Source: JBBQSF01 sp038214085
Lineage (GTDB): Bacteria > Bacteroidota > Bacteroidia > Bacteroidales > CG2-30-32-10
NCBI GenBank assembly: GCA_038214085.1
Contig: JBBQSF010000029.1
Location: 1-25,271, forward strand
DNA length: 25,271 bases
Direction: 5' to 3'
Shown here: one piece after another, positions 1-7,640 of the stretch
Layout of the letters: every line of letters begins with the position of its first letter
Position numbering within the stretch: the stretch's first letter is position 1
Program-made: the position numbers and the translations under genes
Notes under the pieces: model-generated
Told to the model about the DNA's origin: nothing
The model's database searches: none
Seen by the model: the letters and a program-made list of their open reading frames with translations, nothing else

Positions 1-1223
1 GTGTAATAAAAATTATTGTTGAATTTTTTGTTGTAAACATCTTTATTGTTGAGATATTCAATAAACATGGAATCCCAGCCGGCTTTAAGGCACAAATTTC
101 CAATTTCCTTATTTCCCAATTCAAAGCCTTCATCATTTACAATAGCTGCATTAACAGGCTCAATTGGTTTTCCCATGGATCCAGGTCGTATTTCAAGCCC
201 AGGGCGGTTTGTAATCATGATTCCCCCAGTTTCGGTTTGGAACCATGTATCATAAATATCGTGATGTAAAATTTTCCGGCCCCAGTGAATCACTTCAGGA
301 TTGAGTGGTTCGCCTACACTAAAAATATATTTAAGATTGCTAAGATCGTATTTTCCGAACAAGGCCGGATCTTCCCGCATAAGCATACGCAGCGCGGTTG
401 GCGCAGTGTACCAGATGGTCACTTTTTCATCCTGCAAAAGTTGCATCCAAGCTGCGGCATCATAAGTTCCGCCAAAATGTATTTGAGTAACACCAAGACT
501 CCATGGACCAATAATGCCATAAGATGTTCCTGTAACCCAACCCTGATCGGCCGTGCACCAGTATATGTCGTTCTCGCTGAGGTTTAAAATGTTTTTTGTA
601 GTGAACTGTTGAATGAACAAACTTTTGTGCACATGTTGAACGCCTTTGGGTTTTCCCGTAGAACCTGATGTGTAATGTAACACCGAAGGGGTTTCAGCAG
701 ATGTAATAGGAATATCAAAGGATACAGAGGCATTAGCGCAAAGCTTTGGCAGACTGAGGATATTCTCGCTTATATCTTCGGCTACATCAACAAGAAAAAT
801 ATATTTAAGTGTGGGTAATTTTTCACGGATACGTGTTACTTTTTTCAACAAACTTTTTTTTGTAAACACAGCTTGTGCCCGTGAATCGCCAAGTCTGTCG
901 AGAAGCGCTTCCTCGCCAAAATTAGAAAAAAGTGTTCCAGCAATTGCTTGTATTTTCAATATTCCGAGAAATGCAAAAAATTGTTCCGGCATTTTCGGAA
1001 GATAGGTAAAAACAATATCGCCTTTCGCAAAACCAAGCTGCTGTAATACATTTGCGACTTTATTGCTTTCTTCCTCGAGTTGCAAAAAAGAATAATCGCA
1101 TCTGTTGCTATTTGCATCAATCAAGCGAAATGCAATTTTGGAAGCATTTCCTTGCAAACACTGATGTTTTGTGCAGTAATACGCAATATTATATTGTTCG
1201 TTTACGGGTTCAAATCCTGACAT
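1..1223 (-). CDS. acsA: Acetyl-CoA synthetase (AMP-forming), C-terminus cut by window edge
   Basis: This is an open frame of 407 codons from an ATG at 1223 with no stop before the window edge, so only the N-terminal part is visible. The family activates acetate with ATP to acetyl-AMP and then forms acetyl-CoA in the cytoplasm. The adenylation signature YTSGSTGKPKGV lies at residues 184-195. The acetate-pocket region reads WVTGTSYGIIGPW near 229-241, and the WFQTETGG motif is at 327-334. The short N-terminus resembles the AcsA type of Bacillus (about 570 aa) rather than the 650-aa Acs with a long ACAS_N segment. The catalytic lysine near the C-terminus is outside the window. The start lies 11 bases after the MBOAT stop, so the gene is probably the fourth gene of the O-acetylation operon and could supply its acetyl-CoA. 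A related short-chain acyl-CoA ligase is the main alternative. Confidence 0.88.
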   Translation of the reverse strand, partial: MSGFEPVNEQYNIAYYCTKHQCLQGNASKIAFRLIDANSNRCDYSFLQLEEESNKVANVLQQLGFAKGDIVFTYLPKMPEQFFAFLGILKIQAIAGTLFSNFGEEALLDRLGDSRAQAVFTKKSLLKKVTRIREKLPTLKYIFLVDVAEDISENILSLPKLCANASVSFDIPITSAETPSVLHYTSGSTGKPKGVQHVHKSLFIQQFTTKNILNLSENDIYWCTADQGWVTGTSYGIIGPWSLGVTQIHFGGTYDAAAWMQLLQDEKVTIWYTAPTALRMLMREDPALFGKYDLSNLKYIFSVGEPLNPEVIHWGRKILHHDIYDTWFQTETGGIMITNRPGLEIRPGSMGKPIEPVNAAIVNDEGFELGNKEIGNLCLKAGWDSMFIEYLNNKDVYNKKFNNNFYY

Positions 1224-1234
1224 GATGGCTTATT

Positions 1235-2710
1235 TTAAAAGTCAAGGTAAATAAAAGGTTGAGCTTCCGAGCTATACGACTGATAAATGATAATGATTGC
1301 GATGGAAGCTGTAATTGCTTTCAGCGACCAGTGCATGCGTGAATAAAAACGCACAGCCGAATCGTACCATTTCATTGGCGTGTAATGCAAGATCATTGCA
1401 AAAAGCATTATTGCAAAAGGAAGGATATACAAGGTCATCCATTGAACAGAAAGGCTAAAATCAAGCGATGTGAATATCTTGTTTAACATTATCTGCGCGG
1501 TTTCTAAATCTTTTGCCTTGAATATCAAAAAAGAAAAAGCAAGAAAATGAAATGTAATAAAAATGCTTAGGAACTTATACAAACCAGAATTGTGGCGCTT
1601 TTTAAAGCGTGAGCGGATTTTATTCGTGTAGATATCCCAGGCCATGGCTACTCCATGCAATGCGCCCCAGATAATGAATGTAAGGTTGGCTCCATGCCAA
1701 AAGCCGCAAATTACAAAGGTTATAAAAATGGCAAATACAAGGCCCGTTGTTCGCATGTTCCGCATTCCAAGCGACATGGGCATAAATAGGTAATCGCGCA
1801 ACCAGCTTGATAATGTAAGGTGCCAGCGACGCCAGAAATCGGTAACATTTTGTGCCAGAAAAGGTTTGTTAAAGTTGGCCGCAATCTCAAATCCCATGAG
1901 CAATGCAATACCAATAACAACGTCTGTATATCCCGAAAAATCTGCATAAAGCTGAATAGTTGCACCATAAGAAGCCATTAAACTTTCAAATCCAGTAAAA
2001 TACGAAGGGGCATCAAACACTCTGTCCACAAAGTTTGCAGCGATATAATCGGCAATCACAATTTTTTTAAACATCCCGAAAACGACCAGAAACAGTGCTT
2101 TCCCTATTGTTTCATTTGTAACTGAAGGTTTTGATGACAATTGAGGGAGCAGATCGGAAGCTCTGGAAATGGGTCCTGCCATGATATTCGGGAAGAATGA
2201 CACATACAAAACGTAATTCAGATAGCTCTTTTCTGCATGAAGAATATTACCACGATACAAGTCGAAAATGTATGTAAGCGACTTAAAAATAAAATAAGAA
2301 ATACCAATTGGGGCAATGATATTATCGATACTGAATGTTTTTCCGCTGATACTTCCCCAAGAATCAATGAAAAAATTAGTGTACTTAAAATAAAAAAGAC
2401 ATCCAATGTTTATGAGCAATGAAAGTGCTAAAAACCATTTTTTAGAAGGTATTTTTTTTGCAGAATGCATTCCCAGTCCGATCAAGTAGTCGGATGTGGA
2501 CATTCCCAGTAAAAGGAGCAATGCATTTCCGCTAAGCTTATAGTAAAAGAACAAGCTGAAGAGTAATAACCAAGCATTACGCCATTTAATGTTACTGGAT
2601 AATAAAATATAAATTCCGTAAAAAACAGTGAACAGAAGAATAAAAAATACCGAATTAAAAAGAATCGGATGTTGCGGATTGTATATTAAGGCCTTAAGAA
2701 AATCGGACAT
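1235..2710 (-). CDS. MBOAT family membrane O-acyltransferase (AlgI-like)
   Basis: This 491-aa polytopic membrane protein is of normal length for AlgI/DltB-type MBOAT enzymes, which move acyl groups across the inner membrane for transfer to extracytoplasmic polymers. The family block DFWRRWHLTLSSWLRDYL is at residues 291-308, with His297. The catalytic-histidine motif FWHGANL is at 337-343, with His339. Hydrophobic segments fill most of the chain (for example 17-36, 46-70, 92-108, 204-220, 321-350 and 465-476). It starts 14 bases after the stop of the SGNH-LysM gene and ends 11 bases before acsA, so it is inside an operon. In alginate acetylation AlgI works with SGNH-fold partners (AlgJ/AlgX), and here two SGNH proteins precede it. 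The polymer acetylated cannot be read from the MBOAT itself. Confidence 0.92.
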   Translation of the reverse strand: MSDFLKALIYNPQHPILFNSVFFILLFTVFYGIYILLSSNIKWRNAWLLLFSLFFYYKLSGNALLLLLGMSTSDYLIGLGMHSAKKIPSKKWFLALSLLINIGCLFYFKYTNFFIDSWGSISGKTFSIDNIIAPIGISYFIFKSLTYIFDLYRGNILHAEKSYLNYVLYVSFFPNIMAGPISRASDLLPQLSSKPSVTNETIGKALFLVVFGMFKKIVIADYIAANFVDRVFDAPSYFTGFESLMASYGATIQLYADFSGYTDVVIGIALLMGFEIAANFNKPFLAQNVTDFWRRWHLTLSSWLRDYLFMPMSLGMRNMRTTGLVFAIFITFVICGFWHGANLTFIIWGALHGVAMAWDIYTNKIRSRFKKRHNSGLYKFLSIFITFHFLAFSFLIFKAKDLETAQIMLNKIFTSLDFSLSVQWMTLYILPFAIMLFAMILHYTPMKWYDSAVRFYSRMHWSLKAITASIAIIIIYQSYSSEAQPFIYLDF

Positions 2711-2724
2711 ACGATGATAATCAT

Positions 2725-4587
2725 TTACTTTAATTTTAAAACTGTGCCGGGTTTAAGGCTTTCACTTTTCAGGTTGTTCATTTTTTTAATCTGATCAACG
2801 GTTACATTATATTTTTTTGCAATACTCCACAAATTATCACCTGATTTAACAACGTGAGTTGAGGGATTTTGTGTTATGGTTTGCGTTGATGTTTTTATGT
2901 TTGTTTTCGTGGGTGTGGTTTTAGTGGGAATGGTGTTTTTATTTGTTGTAGTTGTAGTCTTTGGTTTAATGGTTGATGTTTGTGTGGTGGTTCCATAAGT
3001 GTTTTTAAGAATTTTCAAGGTTTTACCTATAGAAATATTGGTACCTTTAATTCCGTTCCAAGCTTGAATCTGAGCAACAGTAACTCCGTATTTTTGAGCA
3101 ATCGCACCAAGATTGTCCCCTGATTTTACAGTGTAATAAAGCGTTTGTGATTGAACCGTTTTTTGTATTGTTTTTGTATTATTTACAACTTGTTCCGTAT
3201 CTTTTATTTCCGGTAGATTTTTCGCAATTACTTTCACGTTCAAATTTACAGTATCCGGAAATTCAACAGCAGCAATAAATTCTTTTTTCGATCCATATTT
3301 TAAAACATAAGCGTATGAGTTCAAAATGGCATTCATAAGGAGTTCTCCGCGCAAGTAGTATCCTGAAGCTTTTAAATGCACTTTGTCTGTTTGAGCCAAA
3401 CCGGAACTCAGCCATTTTAGCATGGAATATTGCCCACCACTTATTGAATAATAATCATATAACACACATCCTTTTTGAAAAGCAATTTCGCGGGTTAATT
3501 CAGAAAAGCTTTTGCAGTTGGTTTCATCCCAGTATTTGTAGTAAACATCTTGTGGGTTTGCAATGATAATTGCAGCTTCGGGAGCCGCTCGCTGAATGAT
3601 ATCTATGATTTTAGAAAGATCTTTTTCGAGAGATATTTTGTTGAAAGGTGTTTTATAAATATCATTGACTCCAACATCGAGAATAACAGCGTCAGGTTTT
3701 AACTCGGATAATTGGTACAATAAAAGATCTTCTCTTAAAACGCTTTTTAATCCAGCACCGTTTATTCCAACACTGTTGTATAATAAGCCATTGTTATCAG
3801 ATGTTTCAATCAGCAATCCGTAGCATTCAAAAAAATTCTGAATAGGATCGGTTTCATTAACAAAAAATTCGAGCGTATCACTGGCTTTTGGGAGTTTTAT
3901 TTCGATATAAAGTTTGTCGTTAAAAGCATTGCAATCAACATAAAGTGGAGATGCCACACCAGAAGCCTTTATTTTAAGGTCGTAACTCTGCGGCGAACGC
4001 TTACAGTACAATTTAATTACATTAAAATCTTCTTTTAGTGCCCATTTTGGAAAAACAAATTTAAAGCTGGCTGTGCTGTCGGAAGTATGCACCGTAGCTC
4101 CGCTTAATCCCAAATCATAGGCTGGGCTCTGCTGAGTGTTACGTGCAAAATCCCAATCTCCTGTATATGAAGTTTTGTAATCGTAAGCTGAATGTGTTGA
4201 TGCTGCTGCATAAGGAAAAACAAAGCCTCTTCCGCCTTCACCGAAAATCTTTTGCATTTCATTGCGGATAAAGCCTGTAAAAATATCCGTTTGAACATGC
4301 GAATCTCCAATATGAATGATCTTAAGCTTTCGGGTAGGGGTTTGTTGTAGTTTTAAGAAAAAACTTTCAATGGAAGAATAATCTTTCCATTCAAGGAAAT
4401 TCTGATTGTAGCGGATAAAAGGATAGATCTTATTGTAACTGATTAGTCGTTTAATGTAATCCGCATTTGCAATGGAATCTTTTTGAAAAACCCTTTCTGG
4501 TTTTCCTTTGGAAGGAGAGATAAATGATGAGCTGAGAATCACACAAATCATCATTACAATTATACTTTTGACTGTTTTAAATTTCAT
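2725..4587 (-). CDS. Exported SGNH-fold esterase/acetyltransferase with two LysM domains
   Basis: This 620-aa protein has an N-terminal Sec signal (hydrophobic 7-23, no lipobox). The SGNH domain shows block I IGDSH (93-97, Ser96), a glycine motif GINGAG (274-279), block III DVGVND (304-309, Asn308) and block V DKVHL (401-405, Asp401 and His404), so the catalytic set looks complete. About 140 residues of probable beta structure (roughly 130-268) sit between blocks I and II, where AlgX/Ape1-type enzymes are known to carry carbohydrate-binding inserts. After a linker come LysM domain 1 (484-527), a Thr/Lys-rich spacer (530-575) and LysM domain 2 (577-620). LysM binds N-acetylglucosamine-containing glycans, usually peptidoglycan, so the enzyme is probably held at the cell wall. 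It is second in the operon. Whether it adds or removes acetyl groups is not decided by the sequence. Confidence 0.88.
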   Translation of the reverse strand: MKFKTVKSIIVMMICVILSSSFISPSKGKPERVFQKDSIANADYIKRLISYNKIYPFIRYNQNFLEWKDYSSIESFFLKLQQTPTRKLKIIHIGDSHVQTDIFTGFIRNEMQKIFGEGGRGFVFPYAAASTHSAYDYKTSYTGDWDFARNTQQSPAYDLGLSGATVHTSDSTASFKFVFPKWALKEDFNVIKLYCKRSPQSYDLKIKASGVASPLYVDCNAFNDKLYIEIKLPKASDTLEFFVNETDPIQNFFECYGLLIETSDNNGLLYNSVGINGAGLKSVLREDLLLYQLSELKPDAVILDVGVNDIYKTPFNKISLEKDLSKIIDIIQRAAPEAAIIIANPQDVYYKYWDETNCKSFSELTREIAFQKGCVLYDYYSISGGQYSMLKWLSSGLAQTDKVHLKASGYYLRGELLMNAILNSYAYVLKYGSKKEFIAAVEFPDTVNLNVKVIAKNLPEIKDTEQVVNNTKTIQKTVQSQTLYYTVKSGDNLGAIAQKYGVTVAQIQAWNGIKGTNISIGKTLKILKNTYGTTTQTSTIKPKTTTTTNKNTIPTKTTPTKTNIKTSTQTITQNPSTHVVKSGDNLWSIAKKYNVTVDQIKKMNNLKSESLKPGTVLKLK

Positions 4588-4596
4588 TTCCGTGCT

Positions 4597-6078
4597 TTAG
4601 ATTTTTTGTGTGTTCCTCTGTCTGTAAAGATACTGATTATATTCAGTTATGATTGTATTGAATAACTCTTTACCTATCAATTGCTGACCTTTGTGTGAAA
4701 AATGGCCATCGTTGGATGCAAGACCCTTACGAACCCATGTATTAATTGAGTTTTCTCCGCCCATAACTTCAAATAAATTCCAGAAAGCACAGCCGGCTTT
4801 GAGTGCGGCTTTTTTCTGAGCTTCTACTACCTTAGGAAGCATAGGATACGACATGTATTCTCCGTTAATTTTTGTAGCCATATCGCCGGCTCCAATTACA
4901 ATTACACTAATTCCGGGAACTGCTTTTTTGAACTGCATAAAAATGGAATAATACATATCACCCATAGCTTCGCAAGCTTTTTCACTACGCGCTGATGGAA
5001 CAACATTGGCGCCGTATTGCAGAATGATTAATTTGGTGTTCAGTACGCGAATTTGCCTTGCCAAATAGGAAGGATTTATAAGCAATAAGCCATCGCCAGA
5101 ATGCCCGCGAATAGCATAATTATCAACCTGAACTCCTTTGTTGCCATCGAGAAGAAGACCGTAAAAATCAGGACTCACATTGCCCGAAAATTCAAGTCTA
5201 ATGCTTCTGGGCAAACTTTTTAATACTAAAGGATACAATGAAAAATCTTCAGAAGCAGGAAGAGAATCAGATATTATATTTTCTCCTGATGAGGCATTAT
5301 ATACTTTCATCATACAAGCTTTTGAACTGTGACCATACATAAGCGAAGCCTTGCTGTATGCAACCTGTGGCCCAAGCTTTATGGTTATTGTGGCACTATT
5401 GTATATGATGTTTTTTTTCACCTGTAATGTGTCGTTTGAAGCGGTGACGGAGGTATCTACAGGTATTTTTTTTACAGCAAATTTGCTGAATTTAAAAACA
5501 TTCCCCGACATGCCATAATAACCTGATCCATAGCGGGAATGAAACACAGTGTACCGGTACCAATTCGGGCTGGTATATCGCACATAGCTTGCATTGTCAG
5601 CTATATCATCAAAAGGAATGTAGCCAATTCCTGATCCTCCAAATTTTTCCTGAAAATACGCTCTGAGATAGCAGCTAATTCGGTCGCCTTCAAGTTGTGA
5701 ATCTCCATAGTGTGCAATACGAACTATTTCTGAATCACTTTGGGTTTTTAAATTGAAAAAAAAATCATCTAATGCATAGCTATTCCCAACTTCAGGGTTG
5801 GAGAAAAACTCGTTTTCTGTTTTAGGTCCGATGTCTGAAAGAGACTTCCGCAAGCTTTTAAGATAAGTATTAAAGATATATTTTTCAATAAGGCTGTCGG
5901 CAGCGTTATTGCTTATCGATTTATCAAATTCAAGCAATTCTGAAAATGCAGGAAATTTAATTGACAGAGAATCCTGAGCGCCTGTTGATATTGAAAACTT
6001 TGGTGTAAATGCGAATGCAATCAACAGAATGTTAATAAATACAATTATTACAAAAGTTTCGAGCCATTTATTCCGCAC
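4597..6078 (-). CDS. Membrane-anchored or exported SGNH-fold protein, first gene of O-acetylation operon
   Basis: This 493-aa protein starts at a GTG (6078). An N-terminal hydrophobic segment at residues 8-25 could be a signal anchor. Block I is HYGDSQ (123-128, Ser127). A long insert (about 160-310) precedes RGHSGDG (324-330). Block III reads QYGAN (354-358, Asn358), and block V is SNDGHFS (455-461) with Asp457 and His459. Overall design matches the downstream SGNH-LysM protein, including the beta-rich insert, but there is no LysM domain. The Asp-His spacing is one residue shorter than the usual DxxH, and the position that aligns with the partner's Asp401 is Asn456. The gene ends 9 bases before the next start. 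The role inferred from context is as a periplasmic partner of the MBOAT, possibly binding the polymer or passing on the acetyl group. Confidence 0.85.
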   Translation of the reverse strand: MRNKWLETFVIIVFINILLIAFAFTPKFSISTGAQDSLSIKFPAFSELLEFDKSISNNAADSLIEKYIFNTYLKSLRKSLSDIGPKTENEFFSNPEVGNSYALDDFFFNLKTQSDSEIVRIAHYGDSQLEGDRISCYLRAYFQEKFGGSGIGYIPFDDIADNASYVRYTSPNWYRYTVFHSRYGSGYYGMSGNVFKFSKFAVKKIPVDTSVTASNDTLQVKKNIIYNSATITIKLGPQVAYSKASLMYGHSSKACMMKVYNASSGENIISDSLPASEDFSLYPLVLKSLPRSIRLEFSGNVSPDFYGLLLDGNKGVQVDNYAIRGHSGDGLLLINPSYLARQIRVLNTKLIILQYGANVVPSARSEKACEAMGDMYYSIFMQFKKAVPGISVIVIGAGDMATKINGEYMSYPMLPKVVEAQKKAALKAGCAFWNLFEVMGGENSINTWVRKGLASNDGHFSHKGQQLIGKELFNTIITEYNQYLYRQRNTQKI

Positions 6079-6102
6079 CAGATCTGATGATTATTATTTT
6101 TG

Positions 6103-6110
6103 CAAATTTA
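6103..6110 (-). promoter_or_regulatory. Candidate -7 box of the SGNH/MBOAT/acs operon promoter
   Basis: On the minus strand this reads TAAATTTG, an exact match to the Bacteroidota -7 consensus TAnnTTTG, 24 bases before the GTG start at 6078. I could not find a clear TTTG/TTG -33 box at the right distance, so the call rests on the -7 element and on its place in the 83-base gap upstream of the first operon gene. Confidence 0.5.
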
Positions 6111-6161
6111 TAAAAATATGTCCTGTCAGTCCATAGAAGTGCTGTGAAAAAATGTTAAATA

Positions 6162-6887
6162 TTAATTTTCCAGAATATCTCTGATGACTACAGAAGCACA
6201 AAAACAACCGAATACAGAGGGCATGTATGAAATAGTTCCGATAAGAGATTTTTTATTTCTTTCATCTTCGTTGTGAACAATTGAACTTTTTTTGGCCGGC
6301 TCTGCCGTAAAAACCGCTTTTACACCTTTAGTAAAACCCAAGTGGCGCAATCGTTTGCGAATGTCGTATGCAAACGCACATTGAAAGGTATCAAAAATAT
6401 CCGCAATTCTTACTGATTCAGGGTCAAATCTGGCACCTGAACCCATAGAGCTTACAACCTTAAGGCCAAGTTCTACGGCATGAATAATTAAATAAATCTT
6501 TGGCGATAAAGTATCAATGGCGTCAACAACATAATCAAAAGGCCGGCTGCTAAGGATATCAATCATACGTTGATCCGTAACATATTCGTAAATCACTGTA
6601 AGTTCAATGTCAGGGTTAATATCTTTTAAACGCTGAGCCATCACTTCCGCTTTAGGTTTTCCTTCAGTGCTGGTTAGAGCAGGTATTTGCCGATTGCGAT
6701 TTGTGGGCATTACAATATCGCCATCAACAATGGTCATTTTACCAATACCTGCGCGGCAAAGCATTTCCGATGCCATAGCACCCACGCCTCCAAGTCCGAT
6801 AACGAGAACTTCTGCGTTTCTCAATCGTTCCACTCCTTCGGAACCTGTATGAAGTTCTGTGCGTGACTGCCAGCTGTAGTCGGTCAT
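6162..6887 (-). CDS. tcdA: tRNA threonylcarbamoyladenosine dehydratase (TcdA)
   Basis: This 241-aa ThiF/E1-like protein uses ATP to cyclise the t6A modification at position 37 of ANN-decoding tRNAs. The nucleotide-binding glycine motif GLGGVG is at residues 31-36, the acidic pair at Asp55/Asp57, and the E1-family NRNRQ motif at 63-67. The TcdA-specific C-terminal part includes Cys170 and the block RKRLRHLGFTKGVKAVF (177-193), and GTISY/PSVFG (217-227) ends the domain. The frame stays open for 22 codons upstream of the chosen ATG. I start at 6887 because a strong promoter (6903-6933) lies inside that extension and because MTDYSWQSRTELHTG is where family similarity begins. The gene is preceded by its own promoter and is separated from the SGNH operon by 83 bases, so it is probably transcribed alone. 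Confidence 0.93.
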   Translation of the reverse strand: MTDYSWQSRTELHTGSEGVERLRNAEVLVIGLGGVGAMASEMLCRAGIGKMTIVDGDIVMPTNRNRQIPALTSTEGKPKAEVMAQRLKDINPDIELTVIYEYVTDQRMIDILSSRPFDYVVDAIDTLSPKIYLIIHAVELGLKVVSSMGSGARFDPESVRIADIFDTFQCAFAYDIRKRLRHLGFTKGVKAVFTAEPAKKSSIVHNEDERNKKSLIGTISYMPSVFGCFCASVVIRDILEN

Positions 6888-6902
6888 GTATTTATGTTTC
6901 AG

Positions 6903-6933
6903 CAAAACTAAGTAATTTATTTCTATGCACAAA
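6903..6933 (-). promoter_or_regulatory. Bacteroidota-type promoter of tcdA
   Basis: On the minus strand the sequence has TTTG (6930-6933), exactly 19 bases, then TAGTTTTG (6903-6910). This matches both consensus elements (TTTG and TAnnTTTG) and the usual spacing. The -7 box is 15 bases from the ATG at 6887, which implies a short leader and decides the tcdA start. Confidence 0.78.
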
Positions 6934-6998
6934 TTCCGGTAATTGTTCCGCATATCTTTGCAGAAGTATAAAACAAAAAAAATATTTTTAAAAAATTC

Positions 6999-7027
6999 TT
7001 GGATATTAGATATAATTTTTACTTTTG
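6999..7027 (+). promoter_or_regulatory. Promoter of tRNA-Gln
   Basis: TTG (6999-7001) is followed after 18 bases by TACTTTTG (7020-7027), an exact TAnnTTTG -7 box. Transcription would begin a few bases before the mature tRNA 5' end at 7039. Confidence 0.7.
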
Positions 7028-7038
7028 CAACACGAAAT

Positions 7039-7111
7039 TGTCCTGTGGTGTAACTGGCAACACGTCTGATTCTGGATCAGAAGAGTCTAGGTTCGACCCC
7101 TAGCAGGACAA
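7039..7111 (+). tRNA. tRNA-Gln (anticodon CUG)
   Basis: The cloverleaf folds completely. The acceptor stem TGTCCTG (7039-7045) pairs with CAGGACA (7104-7110), with discriminator A at 7111. The D stem is GTG/CAC (7048-7050 with 7061-7063). The anticodon stem TCTGA/TCAGA (7065-7069 with 7077-7081) holds the loop TTCTGGA, giving anticodon CTG at 7072-7074. The T arm is CTAGG/CCTAG with loop TTCGACC. CCA is not encoded. The gene has its own promoter and terminator and stands immediately before the strand-switched segment. Confidence 0.95.
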
Positions 7112-7126
7112 CAAATCAGAACAAAT

Positions 7127-7160
7127 AACCCCTGTAAATCAAATATTTACGGGGGTTTTT
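7127..7160 (+). terminator. Rho-independent terminator after tRNA-Gln
   Basis: A 13-bp stem (7127-7139 with 7145-7157, one T-G wobble) with a 5-base loop contains a CCCC/GGGG core. It is followed by a run of T residues. It lies 15 bases after the tRNA and should end that transcript. Confidence 0.85.
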
Positions 7161-7200
7161 ATTTATTGGGGTACAATGAGGGGAACCGATCCATGATTTA

Positions 7201-7253
7201 TACCGATACGGAATTCGTAGTAGTCCAAAAAAATGGACTCCAACGATTTCATG
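7201..7253 (+). repeat. Left arm of a 53/54-bp imperfect inverted repeat
   Basis: This stretch matches the reverse complement of 9817-9870 with five substitutions and one single-base A-run difference (about 89% identity). On the minus strand an ATG at 7250-7252 opens a 29-codon frame that runs to a stop at 7163-7165. Its first 18 residues (MKSLESIFLDYYEFRIGI) have a counterpart in the other arm once the A-run difference is corrected. The five substitutions fall at codon positions 1 or 3, which hints at coding origin. No protein family is recognised. Confidence 0.8.
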
Positions 7254-7275
7254 TTTTTGTATCAAAATCAATATT

Positions 7276-7518
7276 ATGAAAACTATACTGATCCTTTGTT
7301 TTAACCTGTTTTATTTTGCTGCTTTTTCTCAGGCGTCAATTCTTGTGGCCTCAGATAATGGCGCAGTTCCAGGAACCGTTTTAATAATTTATTAAAAGAA
7401 TCTTAAATTTGATTCAAATGAGCCAGATATTGATGTCTCAGGATTGCCCTCAAGTAATTATCTGCTCATTATATATAGCGGTTCACAGGTTTTTAAAGCT
7501 GCTTTTGTTAAACAGTAA
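7276..7518 (+). pseudogene. Remnant of a secreted T9SS cargo: signal peptide joined to a sorting-domain tail, with in-frame stop
   Basis: The ATG at 7276 opens a typical Sec signal peptide (MKTILILCFNLFYFAAFSQA). The frame meets TAA at 7393-7395 after 39 codons and then continues in the same frame for another 40 codons to a second stop at 7516. The second part reads like the end of a type A T9SS sorting domain: IDVSGLPSSNYLLIIYSG, then QVFKAAFVKQ as the final strand. The two halves join smoothly, with GTVLIIY before the stop resembling the preceding strand of such domains. The body of a normal cargo protein is missing. This looks like an internally deleted and stop-interrupted gene, although expression of a 39-aa secreted peptide cannot be excluded. 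It lies inside the segment bounded by the inverted repeat. Confidence 0.65.
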
Positions 7519-7640
7519 GATTCTTTCTTTTTCAGAAATATTTTCAGCGTTTTTGTGAAAATTCTTACTCAAAGAATAATAACAAAATAGGGAACGGACT
7601 CCTCATGTAAAGAATTGGTATTTTTCTTTGTTTAAAATAA

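Noticed and set aside
285..587. Plus-strand open frame over the acetyl-CoA synthetase gene
   Set aside because: It is antisense to strongly conserved adenylation motifs and has no recognisable domain or signal.
6888..6953. 22-codon N-terminal extension of tcdA
   Set aside because: The extension contains both boxes of the tcdA promoter, and family similarity starts at the ATG at 6887.
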